Positions 8,344-16,389 of a DNA stretch of 64,000 bases are shown in pieces; the first letter of the stretch is position 1, and every line of letters begins with the position of its first letter. The stretch covers positions 51,802-115,801 of the forward strand of contig CAJTNC010000008.1 in the NCBI GenBank assembly GCA_910577955.1. The letters run 5' to 3'. Source of the stretch: an uncultured Lachnospiraceae bacterium (GTDB lineage Bacteria; Bacillota; Clostridia; Lachnospirales; Lachnospiraceae). A program made the translations under genes and the position numbers. The notes below the pieces were generated by a model that saw only the letters and a list, made by a program, of their open reading frames with translations, was not told where the DNA came from and searched no databases.

Positions 8344-9465
8344 ATGGAAAATATATATGGAAAAAACGGACTTCAAAAAGTGATCAATGCATCGGGGCGT
8401 ATGACAAAACTTGGCGTATCAACGATCTCAAAGGGGGTCGGGGAGACGTTGGTGGATGCCGCCAGCAATTATATATTGATTGACAGCCTCTATGAATTTG
8501 CCGGGAAAAAGATCGGAGAAATGATCGGCTGCGAAGATGCCTGCGTCACATCCAGCGCATCTGCAGGGATAGCCCTTTCCGTGGCATCCCTGATCTGCAG
8601 GGACAACCTCTCTATGGTGCACCATTTTTTTGATGAGCTGCCCCGTATTTCCAGACGGGAAGTAGTGCTTCTCAAAGGCCACAATGTGGATTTTGGAGCG
8701 CCCGTCGCGGAGATGATACAGCTTGGCGGCGGCAAAGTCGTGGAAGTCGGATATGCGAACGGCTCAAAACCGGAAGATATCGAGCATGCGGTCAATGAGA
8801 ACACGCTGGCGGTTCTCTTTGTGAAATCCCACCACTGCGTGCAGAAAGACATGGTGGACGTGGAGGAAACGGTAAAACTGTCAAACAGACTGAAAGTTCC
8901 CTGTATTATCGATGCGGCGGCGGAGGAAGATCTGAGCCGTTACATGGCGATGGGGGCCGATATGGTGTGTTACAGCGGGGCGAAAGCTATCGAGGGTCCC
9001 ACCAGCGGTTTTGTGGCGTGCAGAACTACGGAACTGGCGGCCAATATGCGGCTCCAGTATAAAGGGATCGGAAGAGCCATGAAAATAGGCAAGGAAGGAA
9101 CGATGGGACTGCTGCAGGCGATGAAGGAGTATCTGGGAGGAGAACATAGGCCTGTGGTGACAAAGGAGCATTTGGTTCCGTTTATCGAAAAGATCGATCA
9201 GATACCGGGATGTGACGCTGTACTGGTTCAGGATGAGGCGGGAAGAGAAATCTACCGGGCTAAAATCACATTCCACAAGGAGACGTACGGATATTCTGCA
9301 AAGGAAATGATCTCCAGACTGCAGGAGGGAGAATTCGCGGTCTACACAAGAGATTATCAGGCGAATATCGGTTCTCTGGCCATCGATCCCAGACCTCTTC
9401 ACAGTCCGGAAGAACTGGAATATATTTATGAGCGGATCAGCGAGATTGGAAAGGAGCATCAATAA
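8344..9465 (+). CDS. dgaE: D-glucosaminate-6-phosphate ammonia-lyase (DgaE family, PLP enzyme)
   Basis: 373 residues from ATG 8344 (a TTG at 8314 falls inside the hairpin). It belongs to the SelA-like fold-type I PLP enzymes: NGLQKVINASGRMTKLGVS at the N-terminus, TSSASAGIALSVASL, VDVEETVKLSNRLKVPCIIDAAAEED, and the PLP lysine in YSGAKAIEGPTSG. DgaE converts D-glucosaminate-6-phosphate to 2-keto-3-deoxygluconate-6-phosphate plus ammonia. Placement between a mannose-family PTS and a KDGP aldolase of the DgaF family matches the Salmonella dga operon gene for gene. SelA (selenocysteine synthase) was considered; no selenocysteine machinery is nearby and the PTS context favours DgaE. Confidence 0.86.
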   Translation: MENIYGKNGLQKVINASGRMTKLGVSTISKGVGETLVDAASNYILIDSLYEFAGKKIGEMIGCEDACVTSSASAGIALSVASLICRDNLSMVHHFFDELPRISRREVVLLKGHNVDFGAPVAEMIQLGGGKVVEVGYANGSKPEDIEHAVNENTLAVLFVKSHHCVQKDMVDVEETVKLSNRLKVPCIIDAAAEEDLSRYMAMGADMVCYSGAKAIEGPTSGFVACRTTELAANMRLQYKGIGRAMKIGKEGTMGLLQAMKEYLGGEHRPVVTKEHLVPFIEKIDQIPGCDAVLVQDEAGREIYRAKITFHKETYGYSAKEMISRLQEGEFAVYTRDYQANIGSLAIDPRPLHSPEELEYIYERISEIGKEHQ

Positions 9466-9467
9466 TT

Positions 9468-10202
9468 ATGGAAGGGTTGAAATTTTATAAAGACAGAGTG
9501 TGCTTAAACTGCCTGACAAATTCTATTGAGAATGCAAAAGAACTCTATGAGGTTTCAGAAGGACATGTGGCGCTCGGGCTGCTGTCCGCAGATTATCCGG
9601 ATGCGGCAAGCGCTATTGAGGATATGAAAAGATATCAGGGGGAGGTTGACAACAGCATCTCTGTGGGGCTTGGCGCCGGAAATCCGGGACAATGGAAAGC
9701 GGTGGCGGAAATATCCGCGGCGATCAGACCGAAACATATCAACCAGACATTCACGGCGGGCGGCTACACAAGAGCGCTGACCGGAGAAGGACCTTTCATG
9801 AATTCCATGGTGGCGCCCTGCGGAAAGCCCGGCTATGTGAAGGTGTCTACAGGACCTTTGGCAAAAGAACTGGAACCCGCTGTAGTGCCCGTGGAGACGG
9901 CCATTGCCATGGCGAAGGAGCAGGGAGCAAATTCCTTAAAATATTTCCCGATGGGAGGCTTAAAATGCAGAGAGGAGTTTGAGGCGGTGGCGAAAGCCTG
10001 CGCGGAGAATGACTTTAATCTGGAACCCACAGGAGGGATCGATCTTGAGAACTTTAAGGAGATTTTAAGCATTGCGGTAAATGCCGGAGTGAAAAAGGTG
10101 ATTCCTCATGTGTATTCTTCGATCATCGACAAGGAGAGCGGTGCGACGAGAGCGGCGGATGTGAAAAAGCTCTACGAGATGATCAAAGAGGTCGTAGGTT
10201 AG
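9468..10202 (+). CDS. dgaF: 2-dehydro-3-deoxy-phosphogluconate aldolase (DgaF family)
   Basis: 244 residues starting 2 bp after the dgaE stop. The sequence (YKDRVCLNCLTNSIENAKE, INQTFTAGGYTRALTG, NSLKYFPMGGLKCREEF, PTGGIDLENF) is that of the KDGP aldolase family paired with DgaE, not classical Eda. The lysine in NSLKYFPMGGLK is the likely Schiff-base residue. It splits KDGP into pyruvate and glyceraldehyde-3-phosphate, ending the pathway. Its tail meets the convergent DtxR-family gene after a 49-bp gap without a clear terminator. Confidence 0.9.
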   Translation: MEGLKFYKDRVCLNCLTNSIENAKELYEVSEGHVALGLLSADYPDAASAIEDMKRYQGEVDNSISVGLGAGNPGQWKAVAEISAAIRPKHINQTFTAGGYTRALTGEGPFMNSMVAPCGKPGYVKVSTGPLAKELEPAVVPVETAIAMAKEQGANSLKYFPMGGLKCREEFEAVAKACAENDFNLEPTGGIDLENFKEILSIAVNAGVKKVIPHVYSSIIDKESGATRAADVKKLYEMIKEVVG

Positions 10203-10251
10203 AGAAGAATCATCAAATATAGCGTCATCAAAATTTGCAATTTGCCATCAA

Positions 10252-10626
10252 TTATATCTGCATGTTCAGCTGCAGATATTCTTTGATGGCAATAAAGGTC
10301 TTTTCGCTGATTACATGCTCAATACGGCAGGCATCTTCGGCGGCAGTTTCTTCGTCAATACCGATAGCTTTCAAAACATTAGTGAGAACAGTATGACGTT
10401 CATAAATTTTCTCGGCAATTTTTGCGCCATCATCGGTGAAGGAAATATATCCGTCCTTATCTACAACAATATATCCCTGCTCTTTAAGAAGCCCCACGCC
10501 GCGGCTGACGCTTGGCTTTGTGAAATTCATATATTCCGCAATGTCAATAGAACGGACAGGCTGCTTTGACCGGCTTAACACATATATTGATTCCAAATAC
10601 ATCTCTCCGGATTCCTTTAAGGACAT
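10252..10626 (-). CDS. DtxR/MntR-family metal-dependent repressor (likely Fe2+ sensor of the feo operon)
   Basis: 124 residues with GAGGAGG upstream of the ATG. The N-terminal winged helix is clear (SGEMYLESIYVLSRSKQPVRSIDIAEYMNFTKPSVSRGVGLL), followed by the dimerization/metal-binding helix region (ERHTVLTNVLKAIGIDEETAAEDACRIEHVIS) with the E, C, H and E residues expected of ligands. It lacks the SH3-like C-terminal domain of full-length DtxR and is MntR-sized. Divergent from feoA-feoB, with shared GTTAGC-type palindromes in both promoters, so it probably represses iron uptake and itself when iron is plentiful. Mn2+ sensing is possible, but the gene context argues for iron. Confidence 0.86.
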   Translation of the reverse strand: MSLKESGEMYLESIYVLSRSKQPVRSIDIAEYMNFTKPSVSRGVGLLKEQGYIVVDKDGYISFTDDGAKIAEKIYERHTVLTNVLKAIGIDEETAAEDACRIEHVISEKTFIAIKEYLQLNMQI

Positions 10627-10659
10627 AATAAAACCTCCTCTCCGGATATTTTCAAATGA

Positions 10660-10701
10660 GTTATCGCTAACTATTATACTGTTATTTAACTACAAAATCA
10701 A
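10660..10701 (-). promoter_or_regulatory. Promoter of the DtxR-family gene with operator half-sites
   Basis: On the minus strand TTGATT (10701-10696), 17 bp, TATAAT (10678-10673). GTTATCGCTAAC at 10660-10671 directly follows the -10 box and resembles the feo operators (GTTAGC...GCTAAC), with one arm changed, suggesting weaker autoregulation. Confidence 0.6.
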
Positions 10702-10728
10702 TATTTTAAGTTTTTTCTAAAAAATGGA

Positions 10729-10815
10729 TTGACAAATTTCATAACTAAAAGTATACTTATCATTGGTTAGCGACGGCTAACCAAATTTTAGAGTCAAGGG
10801 TTAGCGGCCGCTAAC
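10729..10815 (+). promoter_or_regulatory. feoAB promoter with two palindromic DtxR-type operators
   Basis: TTGACA (10729-10734), 17-bp spacer, TATACT (10752-10757). Immediately downstream is TTGGTTAGC-GACG-GCTAACCAA (10763-10784, perfect 9-bp arms) and then GTTAGCGGCCGCTAAC (10800-10815, perfect). Both would sit on the transcription start region and block initiation. The GTTAGC core also occurs at the divergent promoter, pointing to the neighbouring DtxR-family protein. Confidence 0.75.
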
Positions 10816-10854
10816 TTGGTTCACACAAATTACGGGAAAATGCAGGAGATAAAT

Positions 10855-11067
10855 ATGACACTCAAAAATGCTGTGGAAAAAAAAGAATACATCATCAAAA
10901 ATATCGTTACGGATGATGAGGAATTAAATGCTTTTCTGTTTTCTCTTGGATGCTACAGCGGGGAAACTATAACTGTAGTATCTCATTTGAAAAGTGGGTG
11001 TGTTGTTTCCGTAAAAGACGGAAGATATAATATTGATGATCAGTTGGCAGAAGCTATAGCCATCTGA
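10855..11067 (+). CDS. feoA: FeoA, ferrous iron transport accessory protein
   Basis: 70 residues from the ATG at 10855, preceded by AGGAG at 10844-10848; earlier ATG/TTG codons lack a site and lie against the operator. The SH3-like FeoA fold is seen in LNAFLFSLGCYSGETITVVSHLKSGCVVSVKDGRYNID. FeoA is a small cytosolic partner required for FeoB activity. The gene ends 20 bp before feoB. Confidence 0.83.
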   Translation: MTLKNAVEKKEYIIKNIVTDDEELNAFLFSLGCYSGETITVVSHLKSGCVVSVKDGRYNIDDQLAEAIAI

Positions 11068-11087
11068 AAATTTAAGGAGGAAATTCA

Positions 11088-13088
11088 ATGAGAATCGCAT
11101 TAGCAGGCAATCCGAACTCGGGGAAGACCACTATGTTTAATGCCCTCACGGGGCGAAATGAAAAAGTAGGAAATTGGGCGGGGGTTACCGTAGAGAAAAA
11201 GGAACATACAATTAAAAAGGCATATTATGCCGGGAGTGAACAGCTTATTGCTGTCGATTTGCCGGGTGCATATTCTATGTCACCTTTTACAAGTGAAGAA
11301 AGCATTACAAGCTCCTATGTAAAAAAAGAAAACCCTGATGTGATCATCAACATTGTGGATGCTTCCAATTTAAGCCGCAGTCTTTTCTTTACCACACAGC
11401 TTTTGGAATTGGGTATTCCCGTTGTTGTTGCTCTTAATAAGAGTGATATCAGCAGGAAAAAACAGACAAAGATAGACATTGATAAGCTATCCGACAAGCT
11501 AGGCTGCGCTGTTGTTGAAACTACTGCCACCACCGCAGATGGATTAAAGACGGTAGTAGCGAAAGTGGTTTCTGCTGCCGGAGGTACGCAGTCAACTCCT
11601 TATCGACAAAAGGATATAGACCTTGCTGATAAGTCTGCCGTCGAAGCTGCCGATCGAAAACGATTTGAATTTGTAAATAAGCTTGTGCAAGAGGCAGAAA
11701 TCCGGAAGGTGCTGACAAAGGACACGAATATCAGCGATAAAATCGATAAGGTGCTGACAAATAAATGGCTTGGTATTCCTATCTTTGCCGTTGTAATGTT
11801 CCTTGTATTCCAAATCTCACAGGTATGGATAGGCACGCCCATTGCCGATCTGCTTGTCGGCTGGCTTGAAACTTTTCAAAGTTTGGCAGGCGGGCTTTTG
11901 GAAAACGCAGATCCGCTTCTGTCTTCACTTTTGATAGACGGCGTAATCGGTGGAGTTATTGCAGTTATCGGTTTCCTGCCGCTTGTTATGGTAATGTATT
12001 TTCTTATTGCCATTCTTGAGGATTGCGGATATATGGCAAGAGTTGCCGTTGTGCTTGACCCGATTTTCAAGAAAGTCGGTCTTTCGGGAAAATCCGTTAT
12101 TCCTTTTGTGATCACGATCGGCTGTGCAGTTCCCGGAATTATGGCAAGTCGTACGATCAGAAATGAACGTGAGCGCAGGGCTGCCGCTCTGCTCGCCCCT
12201 TTTATGCCTTGCGGCGCTAAAATTCCTGTTATCGCGTTGTTTGCAGGCGTATTTTTTGATGATGCGGGATGGGTGAGTACGCTTATGTACTTTTCAGGCA
12301 TTGTACTGATTTTCCTCGGCGCTTTGCTCATAAATAAAATTGCAGGATATCAGAACAGAAAATCTTTCTTCATTATTGAACTGCCCGAATACAAGATCCC
12401 TTCTCTTTTGGGGGCATTCAAATCAATGTGCAGCCGTGGATGGGCGTACATAGTAAAGGCGGCTACGATTATCCTCCTTTGCAATACCGCAGTTCAGATC
12501 ATGCAGACGTTTGATTGGAGCTTTCATGCAGCGGAAGCAGCCGACGCTTCTATTCTTGCTTCTGTTGCAAACCCATTTGCTTATGTCCTTATCCCGATCG
12601 TCGGTGTGTTTTCATGGCAGCTTGCTGCCGCAGCTGTAACGGGATTCATTGCAAAAGAAAATGTTGTCGGCACTTTGGCAGTTTGCTTTGTAGGACTTGA
12701 AAATTTGATTGATACGGAAGAACTTGCTCTTATGGAGGGGGCAGGTGCAGAAGCAGCAGGAATTATGGCTATTACAAAGGCGGCGGCTCTTGCATACCTC
12801 ATGTTCAATCTTTATACGCCTCCCTGCTTCGCCGCTATCGGTGCAATGAGAGCAGAAATGAAAAGCGCTAAATGGGTTTGGGGCGGTATTGGATTACAGC
12901 TTGGCGTAGGGTATACAGTGGGGTATCTCGTCTATACCATCGGCACATTTATTACCGCGCCGGCCGCTCTTAATGTGAGCGCAGCTGTCTCCGGACTTGC
13001 CATTGTAGTTGTCTTTGCAATTATTGTTATGGCGCTGATAAACAATACCAACAAGATGATAAAAGCGGAATACGCACTTGGTAAGTAA
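11088..13088 (+). CDS. feoB: FeoB, ferrous iron permease with N-terminal GTPase
   Basis: 666 residues, the usual FeoB size. N-terminal G domain: G1 GNPNSGKTTMFNALTG, G2 around NWAGVTVEKKE, G3 DLPGAYS, G4 NKSD. The membrane part has the two Gate motifs (VIPFVITIGCAVPGIMASRTIRNERERR and an LAAAAVTGFIAKENVVGTL segment) and about eight to ten TM helices. It imports Fe2+ across the inner membrane. GGAGG lies upstream of the ATG. The gene and its neighbours are less GC-rich than the adjoining dga operon. Two bases after the stop begins the Cys-rich FeoB-associated peptide. Confidence 0.97.
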   Translation: MRIALAGNPNSGKTTMFNALTGRNEKVGNWAGVTVEKKEHTIKKAYYAGSEQLIAVDLPGAYSMSPFTSEESITSSYVKKENPDVIINIVDASNLSRSLFFTTQLLELGIPVVVALNKSDISRKKQTKIDIDKLSDKLGCAVVETTATTADGLKTVVAKVVSAAGGTQSTPYRQKDIDLADKSAVEAADRKRFEFVNKLVQEAEIRKVLTKDTNISDKIDKVLTNKWLGIPIFAVVMFLVFQISQVWIGTPIADLLVGWLETFQSLAGGLLENADPLLSSLLIDGVIGGVIAVIGFLPLVMVMYFLIAILEDCGYMARVAVVLDPIFKKVGLSGKSVIPFVITIGCAVPGIMASRTIRNERERRAAALLAPFMPCGAKIPVIALFAGVFFDDAGWVSTLMYFSGIVLIFLGALLINKIAGYQNRKSFFIIELPEYKIPSLLGAFKSMCSRGWAYIVKAATIILLCNTAVQIMQTFDWSFHAAEAADASILASVANPFAYVLIPIVGVFSWQLAAAAVTGFIAKENVVGTLAVCFVGLENLIDTEELALMEGAGAEAAGIMAITKAAALAYLMFNLYTPPCFAAIGAMRAEMKSAKWVWGGIGLQLGVGYTVGYLVYTIGTFITAPAALNVSAAVSGLAIVVVFAIIVMALINNTNKMIKAEYALGK

Positions 13089-13090
13089 TT

Positions 13091-13255
13091 ATGGAAAACA
13101 TTATTATCATAACAATTCTCATTATGATCGTCGGCGCCGCTGTCTTTTATCTTGTCAGAGCGAAAAAGAAAGGGGCAAAGTGTATTGGCTGTCCGCATGC
13201 AAAACAATGCGGACGCCATTGTCACGGAAATTGCAATCACAGCGAGGAACAATAA
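13091..13255 (+). CDS. FeoB-associated Cys-rich membrane protein
   Basis: 54 residues, easily missed by length cut-offs. One N-terminal transmembrane helix (IIIITILIMIVGAAVFYLV) is followed by a basic stretch and a Cys/His cluster (CIGCPHAKQC, RHCHGNC), with five Cys and several His. This is the FeoB-associated small protein family found after feoB in clostridia, possibly a metal chaperone or FeoC substitute. It starts 2 bp after the feoB stop, so it is co-translated. Function is inferred from position and metal-binding residues. Confidence 0.85.
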   Translation: MENIIIITILIMIVGAAVFYLVRAKKKGAKCIGCPHAKQCGRHCHGNCNHSEEQ

Positions 13256-13259
13256 TTTG

Positions 13260-13287
13260 TTGTCATTTTTCAGACTTGTGATATAAT
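13260..13287 (+). promoter_or_regulatory. Promoter for the phosphatase-kinase pair
   Basis: TTGTCA (13260-13265), 16-bp spacer, TATAAT (13282-13287), about 125 bp ahead of the PP2C gene. The leader between contains no gene. Confidence 0.5.
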
Positions 13288-13412
13288 CATCTTATCTGAA
13301 GATCTGTTATATCTGGAAATATTTCATTTGGGGATTTTTCTTTCTCTGAAACTTTTCTCATATTGTTGTGTGTTGTTACATTCTGTACCAAAGGGAGGAA
13401 AGGGAGGAGTAC

Positions 13413-14225
13413 ATGGTTTCATCAATTTATTTTGACAGAGGGGATTTTGCGCCCTCTCAGCAGGATGCGCTTGTTTTGGAAATTGTTTCATTGGGGAAGA
13501 GAGAGGCAGCGCTTCTTGTGGTCTGCGACGGTATAGGCGGTTTGGAAGAGGGCGGCTATGCCAGCAGTTATGTCACGATGCGCCTTCGGAACTGGTTTTA
13601 CGATGTGTATTTGAAGGGCGGCAGAACGGGATATAGAAGCAGCAGAGCAGGGCGGGACTGCATCGGCGTACTATACGACTGCAACAGATATTTGCAGCGC
13701 TACGGGAAAGAGAGAGGCATCCGGCTGGGGACTACGATGACAATGGTATTGCTGCAGGGAAGGCGGTTTTTTAGGGAAAAAAAAGGAACTTCGCTTGTAT
13801 TCAAGTATCAGCTTTTTCATGCGGGTGACAGCAGGGCGTACCGGCTCGGAAGAAAGTGTGAGAGGCTGACGGAAGATGACAGTTACGAGGACAACGCACT
13901 GTACAGGTGTATCGGCAGTTTTCCGTGGAGAGGCGTACAGAAAAGGCGTGGATATCTGCGATCCGGAGAGCGGATATTACTGTGCAGCGATGGATTTTGG
14001 AGGCGGCTTGGAGAGGAAGAGTTGGCGGAGAGTCTCGGATGCGGGAGAAAAACCGTCGGGAGTTTAGGACTGTCGGAAGAGCAGATGGAGAAAAGACTGC
14101 GTAAGCTGGGGAATGCATCGAGAGCGCGGGGAGAGAAAGATAATCAGGCGGCGGTGCTGGCGGGCATAAATGAAGGGATATACGGAAAACGAAACGGGTT
14201 CGGGAAGAGAAGGTGGGAAAGATGA
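13413..14225 (+). CDS. PP2C-family serine/threonine protein phosphatase
   Basis: 270 residues from ATG 13413 after GGGAGGAG. PP2C metal-site motifs are present: CDGIGGLEEGG (motif with catalytic Asp), GTTMTMVLL, FHAGDSRAYRLG, LLCSDGFWRRL and a late Asp in EKDNQAAVLAGI. Mn/Mg-dependent, cytoplasmic, reversing Ser/Thr phosphorylation. Its TGA overlaps the ATG of the kinase gene (ATGA), a tightly coupled phosphatase-kinase pair similar in logic to PrpC-PrkC, but without PASTA domains. Targets unknown. Confidence 0.88.
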   Translation: MVSSIYFDRGDFAPSQQDALVLEIVSLGKREAALLVVCDGIGGLEEGGYASSYVTMRLRNWFYDVYLKGGRTGYRSSRAGRDCIGVLYDCNRYLQRYGKERGIRLGTTMTMVLLQGRRFFREKKGTSLVFKYQLFHAGDSRAYRLGRKCERLTEDDSYEDNALYRCIGSFPWRGVQKRRGYLRSGERILLCSDGFWRRLGEEELAESLGCGRKTVGSLGLSEEQMEKRLRKLGNASRARGEKDNQAAVLAGINEGIYGKRNGFGKRRWER

Positions 14226-15247
14226 GAGAGGAAAACTGCGGAGGAGAAATACGGAAGGCGGCATCCTGTCAGGCTTGTATCTGGTTTGGGCGGTATGAGA
14301 TAAAAGAAATTTTGGGCGTGGGAGGCACGGGCAAGGTATATCTGGCAAAAGATATCAGGCTGGAGAGGCTTGTGGCGGTTAAAATTCTGGAGCAGGTGAC
14401 AGAACAGTTTAAAGAGGAGGTAGGGGTGCTCAGGAGACAGAATCTCCGGATGCTTCCCATGGTCTACGATGCTTGGATAGAAGAAAACAAAACGGGTGTT
14501 ATTGTAATGGAATATGTGGAGGGGCAGAATTTAAGGGAATATCTGGCGTTGCACGAACAGATTTCAGAGAGACAAATTTATGCGTGGGGATTACAGTTGG
14601 GGGAGTTTTTGGATCGGCTCCACGGCGAAAACCCGAAAATATTATATCGTGATTTAAAAATTGAGAATATTATAGTGCAGCCGGACAAAACTCTGCGGCT
14701 TGTGGATGTGGGAGCGGCAGTGAGCCTTGAGGCGGAGCAGATGCGCCGGAATAAAAGAGTGGGAACCTTCGGGTATGCAGCTCCGGAACAGTGGTCGGGG
14801 AAAGCGGTGGATGAGCGGACAGATATCTACGGGCTGGGGGCTGTGCTCTATGCAGTGCTGGAAGGGGAAGAAAAGCTGAAGAATCTTGTGGCATCGGAGA
14901 ATATTTCAGAGTATGGCAGAGGTCACACGGGGATGATGCGGGTGGTAAAGCGCTGCCTGAAAAGGGAGCGGGAGGAGCGCTATGCTACGGCGACGGCTTT
15001 TTTGGCGGATTGGTGCCGGTATAAAAACGAAGGCAGAGGAAAAGCTTTTTTCATCAAGGCGGAGGGTATGCTGCGGTACGGGTTTCTCTATGGGGCGGTC
15101 TATGTCCTGTGGTACAGAGAAGAGTCTGCCTGTCTGGCATGGCGTTTTATGGCGGGATATCTTCTGTTGAAAGGGGCGGTTTGGATATATGGGATGCGGA
15201 ACAAAAAATGGCAACAGGAAAAATCGGTATGGTGCAGAGGGGGCTGA
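14222..15247 (+). CDS. Membrane-associated serine/threonine protein kinase, atypical catalytic loop
   Basis: 341 residues starting in the ATGA overlap at 14222 (a GTG at 14213 is possible). Kinase landmarks: Gly-rich loop ILGVGGTGKVYLAKD, VAVKILE lysine, EYVEGQNLREYL hinge, LYRDLKIENIIV catalytic loop, VDVGAA in place of DFG, GTFGYAAPEQWSGKAVDERTDIYGLG activation segment/APE. So HRD is YRD and DFG is DVG, but the catalytic Asp, Lys and Asn remain. The C-terminus has one or two hydrophobic segments (GFLYGAVYVLWY, MAGYLLLKGAVWIYGM), so it is probably anchored by its tail. It lacks PASTA repeats, so the ligand is unknown. Paired with the preceding phosphatase. Confidence 0.85.
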   Translation: MREENCGGEIRKAASCQACIWFGRYEIKEILGVGGTGKVYLAKDIRLERLVAVKILEQVTEQFKEEVGVLRRQNLRMLPMVYDAWIEENKTGVIVMEYVEGQNLREYLALHEQISERQIYAWGLQLGEFLDRLHGENPKILYRDLKIENIIVQPDKTLRLVDVGAAVSLEAEQMRRNKRVGTFGYAAPEQWSGKAVDERTDIYGLGAVLYAVLEGEEKLKNLVASENISEYGRGHTGMMRVVKRCLKREREERYATATAFLADWCRYKNEGRGKAFFIKAEGMLRYGFLYGAVYVLWYREESACLAWRFMAGYLLLKGAVWIYGMRNKKWQQEKSVWCRGG

Positions 15248-15290
15248 TATGTTACAGTATAAGCAGGATAGCAGAAAGGCGGTCTAGGTT

Positions 15291-16361
15291 ATGACATACA
15301 GAGAAAAAACAAAAACGATAAATATCGGCGGAAAAGTGATCGGCGGAGGAAATCCTATTGCGATCCAGTCCATGACAAATACGCCGACGGAAAATATTGA
15401 AGCGACCGTGGCGCAGATCAAACGGCTTGAGGCAGCAGGCTGCGAGATCATCCGCTGTACGGTGCCGACGATAGAGGCTGCAAAAGCCTTAAAAGAGATC
15501 AAAAAGCAGATAGGGATCCCTCTTGTGGCGGATATTCACTTTGATTACAGAATGGCCGTCGCAGCGATGGAAAACGGCGCGGATAAGATACGCATCAATC
15601 CCGGCAATATCGGTGATAAAGATAAGGTGAAGGCTGTTGTGGATACGGCAAAGGAGCGACGGATTCCGATACGGGTAGGAGTAAACAGCGGTTCTCTGGA
15701 AAAGGAACTGGTGGAGAAATATTACGGTGTGACGGCGCAGGGGATCTTGGAGAGCGCTCTTGATAAAGTACATATGATCGAAGATATGGATTATGACAAT
15801 ATTGTCATCAGTATAAAGTCCTCGGATGTGATGATGTGCGTGAAAGCTCATGAACTGTTAGCGGGTAAAACGCCTTATCCCCTGCATGTGGGGATTACGG
15901 AGTCCGGCACGGTAAACAGCGGCAATATCAAGTCGGCCATCGGCCTTGCGCTCATTTTGAATCAGGGCATCGGCGATACGATCAGAGTTTCCCTCACCGG
16001 AGATCCGGTGGAGGAAGTGAAGTCCGCAAAACTTATTTTGCGCACCCTCGGACTGCGGAAGGGCGGTATCGAAGTGGTATCCTGTCCTACCTGCGGGAGG
16101 ACGAAGATCGACCTGATCAAACTGGCGGGCGAGGTGGAAAAGATGACGGCGGATATTCCTTTAGACCTCAAGGTGGCTGTGATGGGCTGTGTGGTCAATG
16201 GTCCCGGGGAGGCGAAAGAGGCGGATATCGGCATTGCCGGCGGCATCGGGGAAGGGCTTCTCATTAAAAAAGGAGAGATCATAAAGAAAGTGCCGGAGGA
16301 GGAACTGTTGGAGACACTGAGACAGGAACTGCTCTTATGGGAAGCGCAGGAGAAAGTTTGA
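15291..16361 (+). CDS. ispG: 4-hydroxy-3-methylbut-2-en-1-yl diphosphate synthase IspG (GcpE)
   Basis: 356 residues, the standard bacterial length. The TIM-barrel half begins GNPIAIQSMTNTPTENIEATVAQI, with VADIHFDYRMAVAA and KIRINPGNIGD. The C-terminal 4Fe-4S half supplies the cysteines in SCPTCGRTKIDL and MGCVVNGPGEA. It converts MEcPP to HMBPP in the non-mevalonate isoprenoid pathway. Only 28 bp separates it from polC, and it follows the kinase by 43 bp, so read-through is likely. Confidence 0.97.
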   Translation: MTYREKTKTINIGGKVIGGGNPIAIQSMTNTPTENIEATVAQIKRLEAAGCEIIRCTVPTIEAAKALKEIKKQIGIPLVADIHFDYRMAVAAMENGADKIRINPGNIGDKDKVKAVVDTAKERRIPIRVGVNSGSLEKELVEKYYGVTAQGILESALDKVHMIEDMDYDNIVISIKSSDVMMCVKAHELLAGKTPYPLHVGITESGTVNSGNIKSAIGLALILNQGIGDTIRVSLTGDPVEEVKSAKLILRTLGLRKGGIEVVSCPTCGRTKIDLIKLAGEVEKMTADIPLDLKVAVMGCVVNGPGEAKEADIGIAGGIGEGLLIKKGEIIKKVPEEELLETLRQELLLWEAQEKV

Positions 16362-16389
16362 ATTTGCAGTATGGGTATGAGGCAGGAAG

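Noticed and set aside
8314..9465. Selenocysteine synthase SelA
   Set aside because: SelA-like fold, but operon with mannose-family PTS and DgaF aldolase identifies DgaE.
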